DNA of 64,000 nt from an uncultured Burkholderiales bacterium (GTDB lineage Bacteria; Pseudomonadota; Gammaproteobacteria; Burkholderiales; Burkholderiaceae_C): positions 1 through 64,000 of the forward strand of contig CAIJQQ010000003.1 in assembly GCA_903822825.1 (NCBI GenBank), given 5' to 3'. The notes beneath the pieces were generated by a model, which ran no database searches, was not told the DNA's origin, and was given only the letters and a program-made list of their open reading frames with translations. Position 1 is the first letter of the stretch. The number at the start of each line of letters is the position of its first letter. Both the position numbers and the translations under genes were made by a program. Positions 56,686 to 64,000 of this stretch are shown here, piece after piece.

Positions 56686-57600
56686 ATGGACCTCAAACAG
56701 CTCGAATATTTTGTGCGCGTGGCCGAATTGGGCGGCTTCACTCGGGCCGCTCAGGTGCTGGGCATTGCCCAACCGGCGCTCAGCCGCCAAGTGCGTCTGC
56801 TCGAAGTTGAGCTGCGGCAAAACCTGCTGGTGCGCAATGGCCGAGGTGCCACCCCGACACAAGCTGGCCAGTTGCTGCTCGAGCACGGACGGGGCATCTT
56901 GCACCAGGTGGAGCGCGCCCGCGAAGAACTGGGAAGGGTCCGCTCCGGACTCTCTGGCCGAGTGGCCTTGGGCTTACCGCCCAGCGTGGCAAGGGTGCTC
57001 ACCGTTCCGCTGACAAGGGCATTCAGGCAGAAGTTGCCCGACGCCCAGTTGTCCATCAGTGAGGGCCTCTCGAGTGCCATGCAGGAAAACCTGCAAAACG
57101 GGCGACTGGACATTGCCGTGCTTTACAACCCCAGTCCCATGCCTGGCCTGGAGAACCACCCCCTGCTGGAGGAAGAATTGCTGCTGGTGCAAGCACGCCC
57201 ACCAGGCCTGCAGGAAGATCCGCCTCCACCCCCCATCACTTTGAAGGATGTGTCGGCCCTGCCCTTGGTAATTCCGAGCCGCCCCAATGCGATCCGAATG
57301 CATGTCGAGTCCGAAATGGCCGCCATTGCTTGCCGTGCGCACATTGCGCTGGAAATCGACGGCGTGAGCGCCATCCTCGACTTGGTGGCCGATGGCGCAG
57401 GCCTCGCCATCCTTCCGCGCAACGCCGTGATGCGCTCGGTGCGGCCATCGGCCTACACGGTGCGGCCCGTGATCGAGCCGCCACTGCGCATCGCGCTCAG
57501 CACAGCCATCAGTTCCTTGCGCCCCAGCACCTTGACGCAAAAAGCCACTTTGGCATTGCTGCACCAGACCGCACTTGAATGGCTGACTCATCCCGCTTGA
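56686..57600 (+). CDS. LysR-family regulator of the pmd operon
   Basis: 304 residues. Winged helix MDLKQLEYFVRVAELGGFTRAAQVLGIAQPALSRQVRLLEVELRQNLLVRNGRGATPTQAGQLLLEHGRGILHQVERA, then a substrate-binding domain from about 90 (GRVALGLPPSVARVLTVPLTRAFRQKLPDAQLSISEG). Divergent from pmdE, so probably it activates the protocatechuate genes in response to protocatechuate or a downstream intermediate. The domain resembles the NAC/CatR-like group. Confidence 0.9.
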   Translation: MDLKQLEYFVRVAELGGFTRAAQVLGIAQPALSRQVRLLEVELRQNLLVRNGRGATPTQAGQLLLEHGRGILHQVERAREELGRVRSGLSGRVALGLPPSVARVLTVPLTRAFRQKLPDAQLSISEGLSSAMQENLQNGRLDIAVLYNPSPMPGLENHPLLEEELLLVQARPPGLQEDPPPPPITLKDVSALPLVIPSRPNAIRMHVESEMAAIACRAHIALEIDGVSAILDLVADGAGLAILPRNAVMRSVRPSAYTVRPVIEPPLRIALSTAISSLRPSTLTQKATLALLHQTALEWLTHPA

Positions 57601-57607
57601 ACCCAGG

Positions 57608-57636
57608 TTGACATCTTTTTAGCACCACCCGATGAT
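57608..57636 (+). promoter_or_regulatory. Candidate sigma-70 promoter of the nuclease gene
   Basis: TTGACA (57608-57613), 17-base spacer, GATGAT (57631-57636, four of six matches to TATAAT), about 70 bases before the ATG at 57707. Confidence 0.45.
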
Positions 57637-57706
57637 CGGGGCTGGTGCGGACTAACATCCAACAGAGGGCTCAAGCCCCAGGTCCCACCCATTCAGGGAG
57701 GAGACA

Positions 57707-58279
57707 ATGAAAAACCTGTTCAACAGGATGGTGTGCCTGATGCTGTGCGCGGTGCTGACCGCCTGCGGCGGCTCGTCCAGCTCGGACACCAACGCGGCCG
57801 AGCGCTGTGGTGCTGCCAGTGGCAACACCCTGTTGAGCGGTTCTGTCACCGCGGTACACGACGGTGACACCCTCACGCTGACGACAGGCACGGGCACGGA
57901 ACACATCCGGTTGCAAGGCATTGACGCTCCCGAGTTGGCGCAGCCCTTTGGCGATCAAGCCAGAGCGGCACTGACACAGCAAACTCTGCACCAAAGTGTT
58001 CGCGTGGCCTACACCCAACGAGACCGGTACGACCGCATCTTGGGTCAGGTGTTCACCCGCAATTGTGCAGATGTGAACCAGCAAATGCTGAGCTTGGGCA
58101 TGGCCTGGTTTTACAAGGCCTACGCTTGTGATCTGGAAAAGCCCCGGCGTTCGCGCTACGAAGCGGCGCAGGCGCAAGCCTTGGCACAAAGCTTGGGTCT
58201 GTGGATCCAGCGTCAACCTCAAGCGCCCTGGATTTTTCGCAATGGCGAAGACCCGCCCACCCCCAACTGCAATGACTGA
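57707..58279 (+). CDS. Thermonuclease-family lipoprotein (SNase-like)
   Basis: 190 residues. Lipoprotein signal MKNLFNRMVCLMLCAVLTACGGSSSS with lipobox LTAC. SNase domain: VTAVHDGDTLTLTTGTGTEHIRLQGIDAPELAQPFGDQARAALTQQTL holds the Asp/Arg active-site stretch, and YTQRDRYDRILGQVFTRNCADVNQQMLSLGMAWFYKAY follows. It probably degrades nucleic acids at the envelope. GGGAGGAGA is a strong ribosome site. It overlaps nothing and is convergent with the AEC carrier. Confidence 0.88.
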   Translation: MKNLFNRMVCLMLCAVLTACGGSSSSDTNAAERCGAASGNTLLSGSVTAVHDGDTLTLTTGTGTEHIRLQGIDAPELAQPFGDQARAALTQQTLHQSVRVAYTQRDRYDRILGQVFTRNCADVNQQMLSLGMAWFYKAYACDLEKPRRSRYEAAQAQALAQSLGLWIQRQPQAPWIFRNGEDPPTPNCND

Positions 58280-58280
58280 G

Positions 58281-59234
58281 TCAGATCGGGTTGTGCCTGA
58301 GTACCCAGAGCAATGCGCTCAGTGTGAAAAAGGACACCACTGTGGTCACGAGCAAGGCAGCCGCACTGACCGCGCCATGGCCATGGCGCTGGTTCAATAT
58401 CGTGTAGATGCCCAACATGGGCAAGGCCGCACTGAGCAATGCCGCCGAACGCAGTGCTGGATCGGCCACAGGAAAAATCCACATCAGCACAGCGATCATG
58501 GCCAAGGGATGAAAAAACAATTTGCCCAAGGTGATTTGCCACACGGTCGCTTTGTGCCCCTGCACCTTCAGGCCCACCAATGAGCCACCAATGACAAACA
58601 GCGACAACGCTGCACTGGCCGCCGCAAACAAGTTGACCGTGCGGCCCAAAGCTGCTGGCAACTGCCATCCGGACAAGGACCAAGCCAGCCCGCCCACGAT
58701 GCCCCAGATCATGGGGTTCTTGAGCAGGCCTTTGAAGGTGTTCACCAGCGCATGACGCCAGTGGCCCACCTTGTCACCATCGCTGTCTGCCACCGCCAGC
58801 AAGATCGGAATGAGCACGAGGTTCTCCACCACCATGTTCAGCGCGAGCGCGACACCCGCCACCGGCCCCAAGGTCAACAGCATGATGGGGTAACCTACAA
58901 AGCCGCTGTTGGGGCAAGCCATGCCCATGGCCATCAGGCTGCTGTAGCTCAAACTGCGGCGCTGAACCTTGCGCGCCCACCACAGGCCCAAACCCATCAT
59001 GAGCAAAGAGCCTGCAGCGTAGGCGCTCATATACTGCACATTGAAAATCTCACCCACACTGCGTTGCGACAGGGCGTTGAACAGCAAAGCGGGCAGCGCA
59101 ATGTTGACCGCGAATTTGCCAAACACCGGCATGTCGGCGCTGCTGAACAGGCCACGCCGTGTGGCGATGTAGCCCAAGGCAATGGCCAAATAAATCGGGC
59201 CGGTGATGCCCAAAATTTCAATCGCTGAGTTCAT
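58281..59234 (-). CDS. AEC (auxin efflux carrier) family transporter
   Basis: 317 residues from ATG 59234 (MNSAIEILGITGPIYLAIALGYIATRRGLFSS); the track start at 59528 is inside the Bug gene. About ten hydrophobic segments with the family pattern PVFGKFAVNIALPALLFNALSQ, NSGFVGYPIMLLTLGPVAG and the C-terminal LRSAALLSAALPMLGIYTILNQRHGHGAVSAAALLVTTVVSF. Prokaryotic members carry malonate or other organic acids. It is 11 bases downstream of the Bug gene, so both may be cotranscribed. Confidence 0.9.
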   Translation of the reverse strand: MNSAIEILGITGPIYLAIALGYIATRRGLFSSADMPVFGKFAVNIALPALLFNALSQRSVGEIFNVQYMSAYAAGSLLMMGLGLWWARKVQRRSLSYSSLMAMGMACPNSGFVGYPIMLLTLGPVAGVALALNMVVENLVLIPILLAVADSDGDKVGHWRHALVNTFKGLLKNPMIWGIVGGLAWSLSGWQLPAALGRTVNLFAAASAALSLFVIGGSLVGLKVQGHKATVWQITLGKLFFHPLAMIAVLMWIFPVADPALRSAALLSAALPMLGIYTILNQRHGHGAVSAAALLVTTVVSFFTLSALLWVLRHNPI

Positions 59235-59245
59235 AAAAGCTTTGT

Positions 59246-60223
59246 TCACTGCTTGGGAAGGCCCGCCTTTTGGATGACTTCGCTCCAGCGGCTGATTTCT
59301 GTATCGAGCAAGCGCCCCAGTTGCTCGGAACTGCTGTGTTGGCCTGTCACGTTCAACGCAGCCAGGCGTTTTTTGACGTCCGGGTGATTCAACGCTTTTT
59401 GAGCCTCTTGGTTCAACCGAGCCACCACGGCTGCAGGTGTCTTGGCGGGTGCCGCCAATGCGTTCCATGACGCCACATTGAAGCCAGCCAGGCCCGGCTG
59501 GCTGCTGACCAAAACGGTCCCAGGCCATTCGGCATGCGGGGCCTCGCCCATGACGGCCAGCGCGCGCATGGCCTTGGCTTGGATCTGGGGTTTGACAGGC
59601 CCCAAAATCTCAACTGCTGCATCCACTTGTCCCCCGCGCAGCGCATTGATCAAAGCAGGTGTGCCGTTGTAAGGCACCACCTGCGCACTCAGCAGCGCCT
59701 GTGAGCGAAATAACTCAGCCGCCAAATGTTGGGTGCTGCCGATGTTGATGGTCCCCAGATTCATCTGCCCCGGATGGGCACGCGCCCAGGCCAACAGGTC
59801 GGACAAAGTCTTGTGGGGCGATGCCTCTGGCACCAGAATGCCCAAATCGAACTGTGCAAGCAACGTCACCGGAGCAAAATCCTTGCGAGGATCAAATGGC
59901 AGTGTTTTGAAAAGCCCGGCACTGACGGCGGTGCCATTGGACATCAACAGCAATGTGTGCCCATCGGGATCGGCCTTGGCCACCGTCTCGCCAGCCACCA
60001 CCCCTCCTGCACCTGGTTTGTTCTCGATCACGATGGGTTGTCCAAGCCCCTCACTCATCTTCTGGGCCACGGTGCGCGCTGTCAGATCTGCCACACCGCC
60101 TGCGCCAAAGGGCACCACCATGCGCAAAGGCTTTGAAGGGAAAGCCGTTTGCGCCGCAACCTGACCACAGCAAAGCCACCATGCTGCGACCAAGCAGGAC
60201 CCCAAGGCAAGGCAACGCTTCAT
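59246..60223 (-). CDS. Bug-family periplasmic solute-binding protein
   Basis: 325 residues with a signal peptide (MKRCLALGSCLVAAWWLCCGQVAAQTAFPSKP). Bug hallmarks: KPLRMVVPFGAGGVADLTARTVAQKMSEGLGQPIVIENKPGAGGVVAGETVAKADPDGHTLLLMSNG. No TctAB partner is adjacent; its neighbours are the AEC carrier and an aromatic oxygenase, so the ligand may be an aromatic or organic acid (inference). Confidence 0.9.
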   Translation of the reverse strand: MKRCLALGSCLVAAWWLCCGQVAAQTAFPSKPLRMVVPFGAGGVADLTARTVAQKMSEGLGQPIVIENKPGAGGVVAGETVAKADPDGHTLLLMSNGTAVSAGLFKTLPFDPRKDFAPVTLLAQFDLGILVPEASPHKTLSDLLAWARAHPGQMNLGTINIGSTQHLAAELFRSQALLSAQVVPYNGTPALINALRGGQVDAAVEILGPVKPQIQAKAMRALAVMGEAPHAEWPGTVLVSSQPGLAGFNVASWNALAAPAKTPAAVVARLNQEAQKALNHPDVKKRLAALNVTGQHSSSEQLGRLLDTEISRWSEVIQKAGLPKQ

Positions 60224-60233
60224 GGCATGGGTC

Positions 60234-60542
60234 TCAAATGCCCAACACCAGCCGCGCAGTCTGGCTGCGTGAGCAACACACCATCACGCAATCGCCCTTT
60301 TCCTGCTCTTGAGGGGTGAGGTACATGTCCCAGTGGTCAGGCTGGCCTGCCACGACGGGTGTGATACAGGTGCCGCAAACGCCTTCGGCGCACGAGAACA
60401 GCACGTCATGGCCCGCGTCCTGCAGGACCTTGAGGATAGACTGGTCTTTCGGCACGAACAAGACTTGTCCGCTTTTTTGCAACTGAACTTCGAAGCTGCC
60501 ATCTTCAGCGATCGGTTGTTGGGTCAAATCTGGCGTGTTCAT
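60234..60542 (-). CDS. Stand-alone plant-type [2Fe-2S] ferredoxin, homologous to the C-terminus of VanB-type reductases
   Basis: 102 residues from ATG 60542 (MNTPDLTQQPIAEDGSF). It matches only the C-terminal ferredoxin domain of phthalate-dioxygenase-reductase/VanB proteins: FVPKDQSILKVLQDAGHDVLFSCAEGVCGTCITPVVAGQPDHWDMYLTPQEQEKGDCVMVCCSRSQTARLVLGI. All four cluster cysteines are present (SCAEGVCGTC plus VCC). The FMN- and NADH-binding domains of VanB are missing and not found elsewhere nearby. It overlaps the oxygenase gene by four bases, so it presumably donates electrons to it. Confidence 0.85.
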   Translation of the reverse strand: MNTPDLTQQPIAEDGSFEVQLQKSGQVLFVPKDQSILKVLQDAGHDVLFSCAEGVCGTCITPVVAGQPDHWDMYLTPQEQEKGDCVMVCCSRSQTARLVLGI

Positions 60543-61591
60543 GCACTCGCTCCGGTGTTGTTTTCTTGGGCCAGCAACCGTTCGATGATGCGGCGCGACT
60601 GCACGCCGCCTGTATCGATGTTGAGCATGAGCAACTTGCGCTCTGGCCATTGGCTGATGTTGGCTTGCTGCAACTGCAGCATCTCCATGTCTTCGTTGAA
60701 AATGCCGCCCTGCCCCGCGCGGATCTTGTCTGTCAGCGCCGCATCTTCGGGCTTGAACTGGCGCGCCATACCCCAGTGATACCAATGCGAGGTCTCGGTC
60801 TCGGGGGTGATGAAGTCCACCACCACGCTGTAGGCCTTGTGCTCGGGCGCCGCATCAAAACCACCTTTACCGGCGAGCGCCACGCCCACATCGATCATGA
60901 TGTGTGAGGGCGGCGTGAAGCGGCAAATCTGCCAGCGGTCCACCGGGGCTTGTGGGTCCAGACCATTGGCGCTCATGGCCATTTGCCAAAACGGCGGGGC
61001 CTGAATGCCGGCCATGTGGCGCTGCAAGATGACTTGGTCACCGTCGACCTTGGTTTCACAAGGCGACTCGTCGATCTCGGGTTGGCCGATGCTGTTGGCG
61101 TGCACATAGGTTTCGTGCGTGAGGTCCATCAGGTTGTCGATCATCAATCGGTAATCGGCCTTGACGTGGTACAGGCCGCCACCATAAGCCCAGGCAAGGT
61201 TCTCAAAAAATTCGAAAACCGGCATCTGCGCGACATCGGCCCTGGCCTGGTCACCGGGCCAGACCCAAACAAAGCCATAGCGTTCCACCACGGCATAGCT
61301 TTTGATGGCTGGAAAACCCCGCACGCGTTGACCGGGCATGTGCACGGTTTTGCCATTCACGCCCATTTCCAGCCCGTGGTAGCCGCACTGCAAATGGCCC
61401 TTGCACACTTTGCCCAAAGACAATGGCGCACCCCGGTGCGGACAAAAGTCCTCGACCGCAGCGACCTTGCCGTCCGGGCCTTTGAAGAAGGCCATCTGCT
61501 CATTGCAGATGGTGCGGCCCAAAGGCTTGTCGCCCAAGGCGTTCAAATCGGCCAGGGAACAGGCCACGTACCAGGTGTTTTTGATGAACAT
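60539..61591 (-). CDS. Rieske non-heme iron aromatic oxygenase, alpha subunit (VanA/phthalate-oxygenase type)
   Basis: 350 residues. Rieske site CPHRGAPLSLGKVCKGHLQCGYHGLEM (about 46-75), mononuclear iron region LMIDNLMDLTHETYVHANSIGQPEIDE (about 152-178; two His ligands) and WHRRF-like PEDAALTDKIRAGQGGIFNEDMEMLQLQQANI at the C-terminus, typical of VanA-like O-demethylases. Given the protocatechuate 4,5-pathway upstream, vanillate demethylation is plausible, but the family acts on many substrates. GAGAGGACAAG precedes the ATG. Electron supply seems to be the adjacent ferredoxin. Confidence 0.88.
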   Translation of the reverse strand: MFIKNTWYVACSLADLNALGDKPLGRTICNEQMAFFKGPDGKVAAVEDFCPHRGAPLSLGKVCKGHLQCGYHGLEMGVNGKTVHMPGQRVRGFPAIKSYAVVERYGFVWVWPGDQARADVAQMPVFEFFENLAWAYGGGLYHVKADYRLMIDNLMDLTHETYVHANSIGQPEIDESPCETKVDGDQVILQRHMAGIQAPPFWQMAMSANGLDPQAPVDRWQICRFTPPSHIMIDVGVALAGKGGFDAAPEHKAYSVVVDFITPETETSHWYHWGMARQFKPEDAALTDKIRAGQGGIFNEDMEMLQLQQANISQWPERKLLMLNIDTGGVQSRRIIERLLAQENNTGASA

Positions 61592-61606
61592 CTTGTCCTC
61601 TCTTGT

Positions 61607-62338
61607 TCAAAGCTTACGGGCCACGCCCAACAGGCTGTCGAGCAAATCAGGGTTTTGGCGCAAAGTTTCGGCATCACTGGCATGGACCACGTTGCCGTGG
61701 TCCAGCACAACGGCGCAGTGGCTGATTTTCAAAATCGCTTGAGGGTGCTGCTCCACGATGATGGCCGTCAAGCCCTCTTCGCGGGTGATGCGGGCAATCG
61801 CCCGCAACAACTCTTCCACGATGATCGGTGCCAGCCCTTCGAGCGGCTCGTCCAGCAGCAGCAAGCGCGGGTTGAGCACCAACGCCCGGCCCACAGCCAG
61901 CATTTGTTGCTCTCCACCCGACAACTGCGTGCCCAAATTGGTCTTGCGTTCGGCCAAACGGGGGAACATTTCATACACACGCTCAGGCGTCCAAGCTTGG
62001 CTGCCACGCGTGTTGCGGCCCGGGCGCTCCACGGCGGTCAGGTTTTCGTGCACCGTGAGGGACTTGAAGATGTTGCGCTCTTGAGGCACCCAAGCAATGC
62101 CTGCGGCGGCGCGTTCGTGCGATGGCAAGGTGTGCAGCGGCTGGCCACCCAGAAAGATCTGCCCACCGTGCTGACGTGTGGCCCCGGCCAGTGTGTCCAT
62201 CAGCGTGGTTTTGCCGGTGCCGTTGCGGCCCAGCAAGGCCAGGGTTTCACCCTCGCTCAGCGAAAAACTGATGTCATTCAGAACAACTGCTTCGCCATAA
62301 CCTGCACGCAGGTTTTCAACATGCAACAGTTCTGTCAT
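61607..62338 (-). CDS. livF: Branched-chain amino acid-type ABC transporter ATP-binding protein LivF
   Basis: 243 residues from ATG 62338 (MTELLHVENLRAGYGEAVVLNDISF). Walker A LLGRNGTGKTTLMDTLAG, signature QLSGGEQQMLAVGRALV, Walker B LLLLDEPLEGLAP, switch His in IVEQHPQ. LivF type by length and GYG start. Adjacent to the aromatic oxygenase by 15 bases, suggesting an importer for an aromatic acid rather than for leucine (inference). Confidence 0.92.
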   Translation of the reverse strand: MTELLHVENLRAGYGEAVVLNDISFSLSEGETLALLGRNGTGKTTLMDTLAGATRQHGGQIFLGGQPLHTLPSHERAAAGIAWVPQERNIFKSLTVHENLTAVERPGRNTRGSQAWTPERVYEMFPRLAERKTNLGTQLSGGEQQMLAVGRALVLNPRLLLLDEPLEGLAPIIVEELLRAIARITREEGLTAIIVEQHPQAILKISHCAVVLDHGNVVHASDAETLRQNPDLLDSLLGVARKL

Positions 62339-62354
62339 GCGATGCCCTCTTTTA

Positions 62355-62414
62355 TGGGAGCCGCGCCCTCGCGGCGATTGCATGCGGTCCATCGCGGCGA
62401 GGGCGCCGCTCCTA
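62355..62414. repeat. REP-like long inverted repeat, copy 4
   Basis: TGGGAGCCGCGCCCTCGCGGCGAT (62355-62378) and ATCGCGGCGAGGGCGCCGCTCCTA (62391-62414) form an inverted repeat of 24-base arms with few mismatches around 12 bases, in the gap between livG and livF. Confidence 0.78.
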
Positions 62415-62425
62415 CGCGGTGTAAT

Positions 62426-63193
62426 TCAGCCATGGGTCGCCTCTTCACCATGGCCCAAGTACACCGCCTTGACCTGCGGGTCGGCCGCGATCGCTTCGGG
62501 GGTCCCCTCGGTCAGCACCGCGCCATTGACCAGCACGGTGATGCGGTCGGCAAATTCAAACACCAGATCCATGTCGTGCTCGATCAGCAAAACAGACACT
62601 TCGGCGGGCAAGGCTGCCACGGTCTGCAACAACTCTTCTCGCTCTCCCGCAGGAACGCCCGCCACCGGCTCATCGAGCAGCAGCACCTTGGGCTCACAAG
62701 CCAGGGCAATCGCCATCTCCAGCAAACGGCGCTTGCCGTAAGCCAAGTGCTCGGTGCGCTGGTGCATGACTTCGGTCAGGCGAAACAATTCGAGCAAAAC
62801 CTCACAGCGCTCGACCACCGCAGCGTCTTGCCCCAGCTTTTGCCACCAGCGCCCGCCATGGCCGCGCTGCTGCGAGACCACCATGGCCAGCGTCTGCAAG
62901 GGCGACATGCTGGCAAACAGCTGGTTGATCTGGAAGGTGCGCACAAGCCCGCGCCCCACACGCTGGTAGGGGGCCAGTTGGCTGATGTCTTCGCCCAGCA
63001 ACTCGATGCGGCCGGAAGTGGGCGCGAGCACGCCCGTGAACAAATTGATGAGCGTGGTCTTGCCTGCGCCGTTGGGGCCGATCAGCGCGTGGCGTGAGCC
63101 CAAACGCAAATCAAGGTTCACGTTGTCGGTGGCGGTGATGCCACCGAATTGTTTGACGAGGCCTTGAGCCTTCAGGACGATGGGTATGTTCAT
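62426..63193 (-). CDS. livG: Branched-chain amino acid-type ABC transporter ATP-binding protein LivG
   Basis: 255 residues from ATG 63193 (MNIPIVLKAQGLVKQFGGITATDNVNLDL). Walker A IGPNGAGKTTLINLFTG, the LivG insert (RVGRGLVRTFQINQLFASMSPLQTL), a signature that is degenerate (EHLAYGKRRLLEMAIAL instead of LSGG; normal for LivG), Walker B VLLLDEPVAGVP and IEHDMDLVF. It overlaps livM by four bases. Confidence 0.92.
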   Translation of the reverse strand: MNIPIVLKAQGLVKQFGGITATDNVNLDLRLGSRHALIGPNGAGKTTLINLFTGVLAPTSGRIELLGEDISQLAPYQRVGRGLVRTFQINQLFASMSPLQTLAMVVSQQRGHGGRWWQKLGQDAAVVERCEVLLELFRLTEVMHQRTEHLAYGKRRLLEMAIALACEPKVLLLDEPVAGVPAGEREELLQTVAALPAEVSVLLIEHDMDLVFEFADRITVLVNGAVLTEGTPEAIAADPQVKAVYLGHGEEATHG

Positions 63194-64000
63194 TTCGCAC
63201 CGCCTTTGTGCTCGGCTGATCGGCCAAACCACAACCAAGGTCGAATCAAACGTTCACGCCCGACCATGACCAGCACCACCAAGAACAGGCCAATCCAGAA
63301 CGTCCAGTACTGCGGCGTGATGCCCGAGATCACGTCGTGCATCAGTTTGAAGACCACCGCGCCAAGGACGCCGCCATAGAGCCACCCCACCCCCCCGATG
63401 ACCAGCATCAGCATCACGTCGGCCGAGCGCTCCAGTGCGAACACATCGAGCGAGGCAAAACCCGTGGTCTGCGCCATCAAGGCGCCTGCGGCACCGGCCA
63501 ATGCTGCAGCAAGGGTATAAACCACCGCCAAACGGTTGTGCACCGGGATGCCAATGGCCATGGCGCGCAGCGGGTTGTCGCGCACCGCCATCAGCGTAGC
63601 ACCCCAAGGTGAATTCACCCAGCGCCGCGCCAACACAAACAAGATCAAAAGCACGGAGAGGGAATACCAGGCTGCCGTCTGCCCATACAGGTCAAACTCG
63701 AATCGACCCAACACAGGGCCCATCATCACTCCCTGCAAACCGTCCGAACCGCCAGTGAGCCAGTCAAGTTTGTTGGCCAACTCCATCAGGATGAGGGCCA
63801 TGCCCAGCGTGACCATCAGGCGCGTCAAGTCGGTGCCGCGCAAAATGGTGAGCGAACACAGCGCGCCCAGCAGCGTGGCGCAGGCCATGCCAAACAACAG
63901 GCCCATGAGCGGATCGGGCATCACATGCTTGGCAAACAAGGCCGCCGCATACGCCCCAAAACCCAAAAACGCCGCATGTCCCAGCGACACGATGCCGGTG
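63190..64000 (-). CDS. livM: Branched-chain amino acid-type ABC permease LivM (5' end beyond window)
   Basis: About 269 residues of the permease; the frame remains open to base 64000 (TGIVSLGHAAFLGFGAYAAALF is the conserved family start of the core), so the N-terminus lies outside. Several membrane segments and the EAA-like loop WVNSPWGATLMAVRDNPLRAMAIGIPVHNRL are seen. The ending is typical (IGGVGWLYGGVLGAVVFKLMHDVI...RERLIRPWLWFG). LivH and a binding protein are expected further to the right. Confidence 0.92.
   Translation of the reverse strand, partial: TGIVSLGHAAFLGFGAYAAALFAKHVMPDPLMGLLFGMACATLLGALCSLTILRGTDLTRLMVTLGMALILMELANKLDWLTGGSDGLQGVMMGPVLGRFEFDLYGQTAAWYSLSVLLILFVLARRWVNSPWGATLMAVRDNPLRAMAIGIPVHNRLAVVYTLAAALAGAAGALMAQTTGFASLDVFALERSADVMLMLVIGGVGWLYGGVLGAVVFKLMHDVISGITPQYWTFWIGLFLVVLVMVGRERLIRPWLWFGRSAEHKGGAK

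Noticed and set aside
60950-63097. 715-codon plus-strand ORF
   Set aside because: It is antisense to the Rieske oxygenase, livF and livG, all of which have full family motifs. Its translation is His/Gln/Ala/Val-rich without recognisable motifs, the usual product of reading a GC-rich gene backwards.

Overview
The window looks like a chromosome segment of a high-GC betaproteobacterium of the order Burkholderiales, most likely Comamonadaceae (Limnohabitans/Rhodoferax type). The reasons are three Bug-type periplasmic binding proteins, a tripartite tricarboxylate transporter operon, the pmd-type protocatechuate 4,5-cleavage pathway, a gentisate pathway with a glutathione-S-transferase-like maleylpyruvate isomerase, and an RpoD with a long Lys/Ala-rich N-terminus. 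I see no rRNA, tRNA, CRISPR array, phage or intact insertion sequence.

Layout. (1) 0-10.3 kb: nitrate assimilation operon on the plus strand: ABC nitrate uptake (nrtA partial, nrtB, nrtD), NADH-type nitrite reductase nirBD, assimilatory nitrate reductase nasA, ybiB, and siroheme synthesis cobA. (2) 10.3-10.9 kb: a chromosomal ccdAB toxin-antitoxin pair with a palindromic operator inside its promoter. (3) 10.9-15.5 kb: a BaiN/YhiN-like flavoprotein, a PlpD-like patatin autotransporter, rpsU and yqeY. (4) 15.5-25.3 kb: accessory catabolic or transport genes: LysR/Bug/GMC oxidoreductase, then MarR divergent from an operon of class III aminotransferase, TctC, TctB, TctA and an HDAC-like amidohydrolase. 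(5) 25.4-30.9 kb: pmbA, darP, mogA and rpoD. (6) 31-36 kb: four overlapping or abutting genes for polyprenyl-phosphate/GDP-mannose glycosylation. They are followed by a decayed copy of the rpoD 3' end (sigma region 4.2) and a truncated glycosyltransferase. (7) 36.7-37.5 kb: a dienelactone hydrolase frameshifted in a G8 run. (8) 37.8-43.7 kb: paaZ divergent from a 3-hydroxybenzoate to gentisate to fumarate + pyruvate operon. (9) 43.8-49.7 kb: aldo/keto reductase, a Crp-PAS fusion regulator, a secreted coiled-coil protein, aroE and a secreted alpha/beta hydrolase. (10) 49.7-57.6 kb: pmdE-F-D-(tannase)-A-B-C with a divergent LysR gene. (11) 57.7-64 kb: a secreted nuclease lipoprotein, an AEC carrier, a Bug protein, a Rieske oxygenase with a stand-alone ferredoxin, and livF-livG-livM of a branched-chain/aromatic-type ABC importer that runs off the window.

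How they fit together. Nitrate enters through Nrt and is reduced by NasA and NirBD; CobA supports siroheme and MogA supports molybdenum cofactor. The right half describes a specialist in plant- or lignin-derived aromatics: 3-hydroxybenzoate via gentisate, protocatechuate via 4,5-cleavage to pyruvate and oxaloacetate, a secreted tannase-family esterase inside the pmd operon, and a Rieske oxygenase plus Liv-type importer that may feed it. The most unusual items are the sigma-70 remnant bracketing the mannosylation cassette, the ccdAB operator, the split rpsU/rpoD macromolecular-synthesis cluster, the orphan ferredoxin, the tannase placed between pmdD and pmdA, and a dispersed family of REP-like palindromes.
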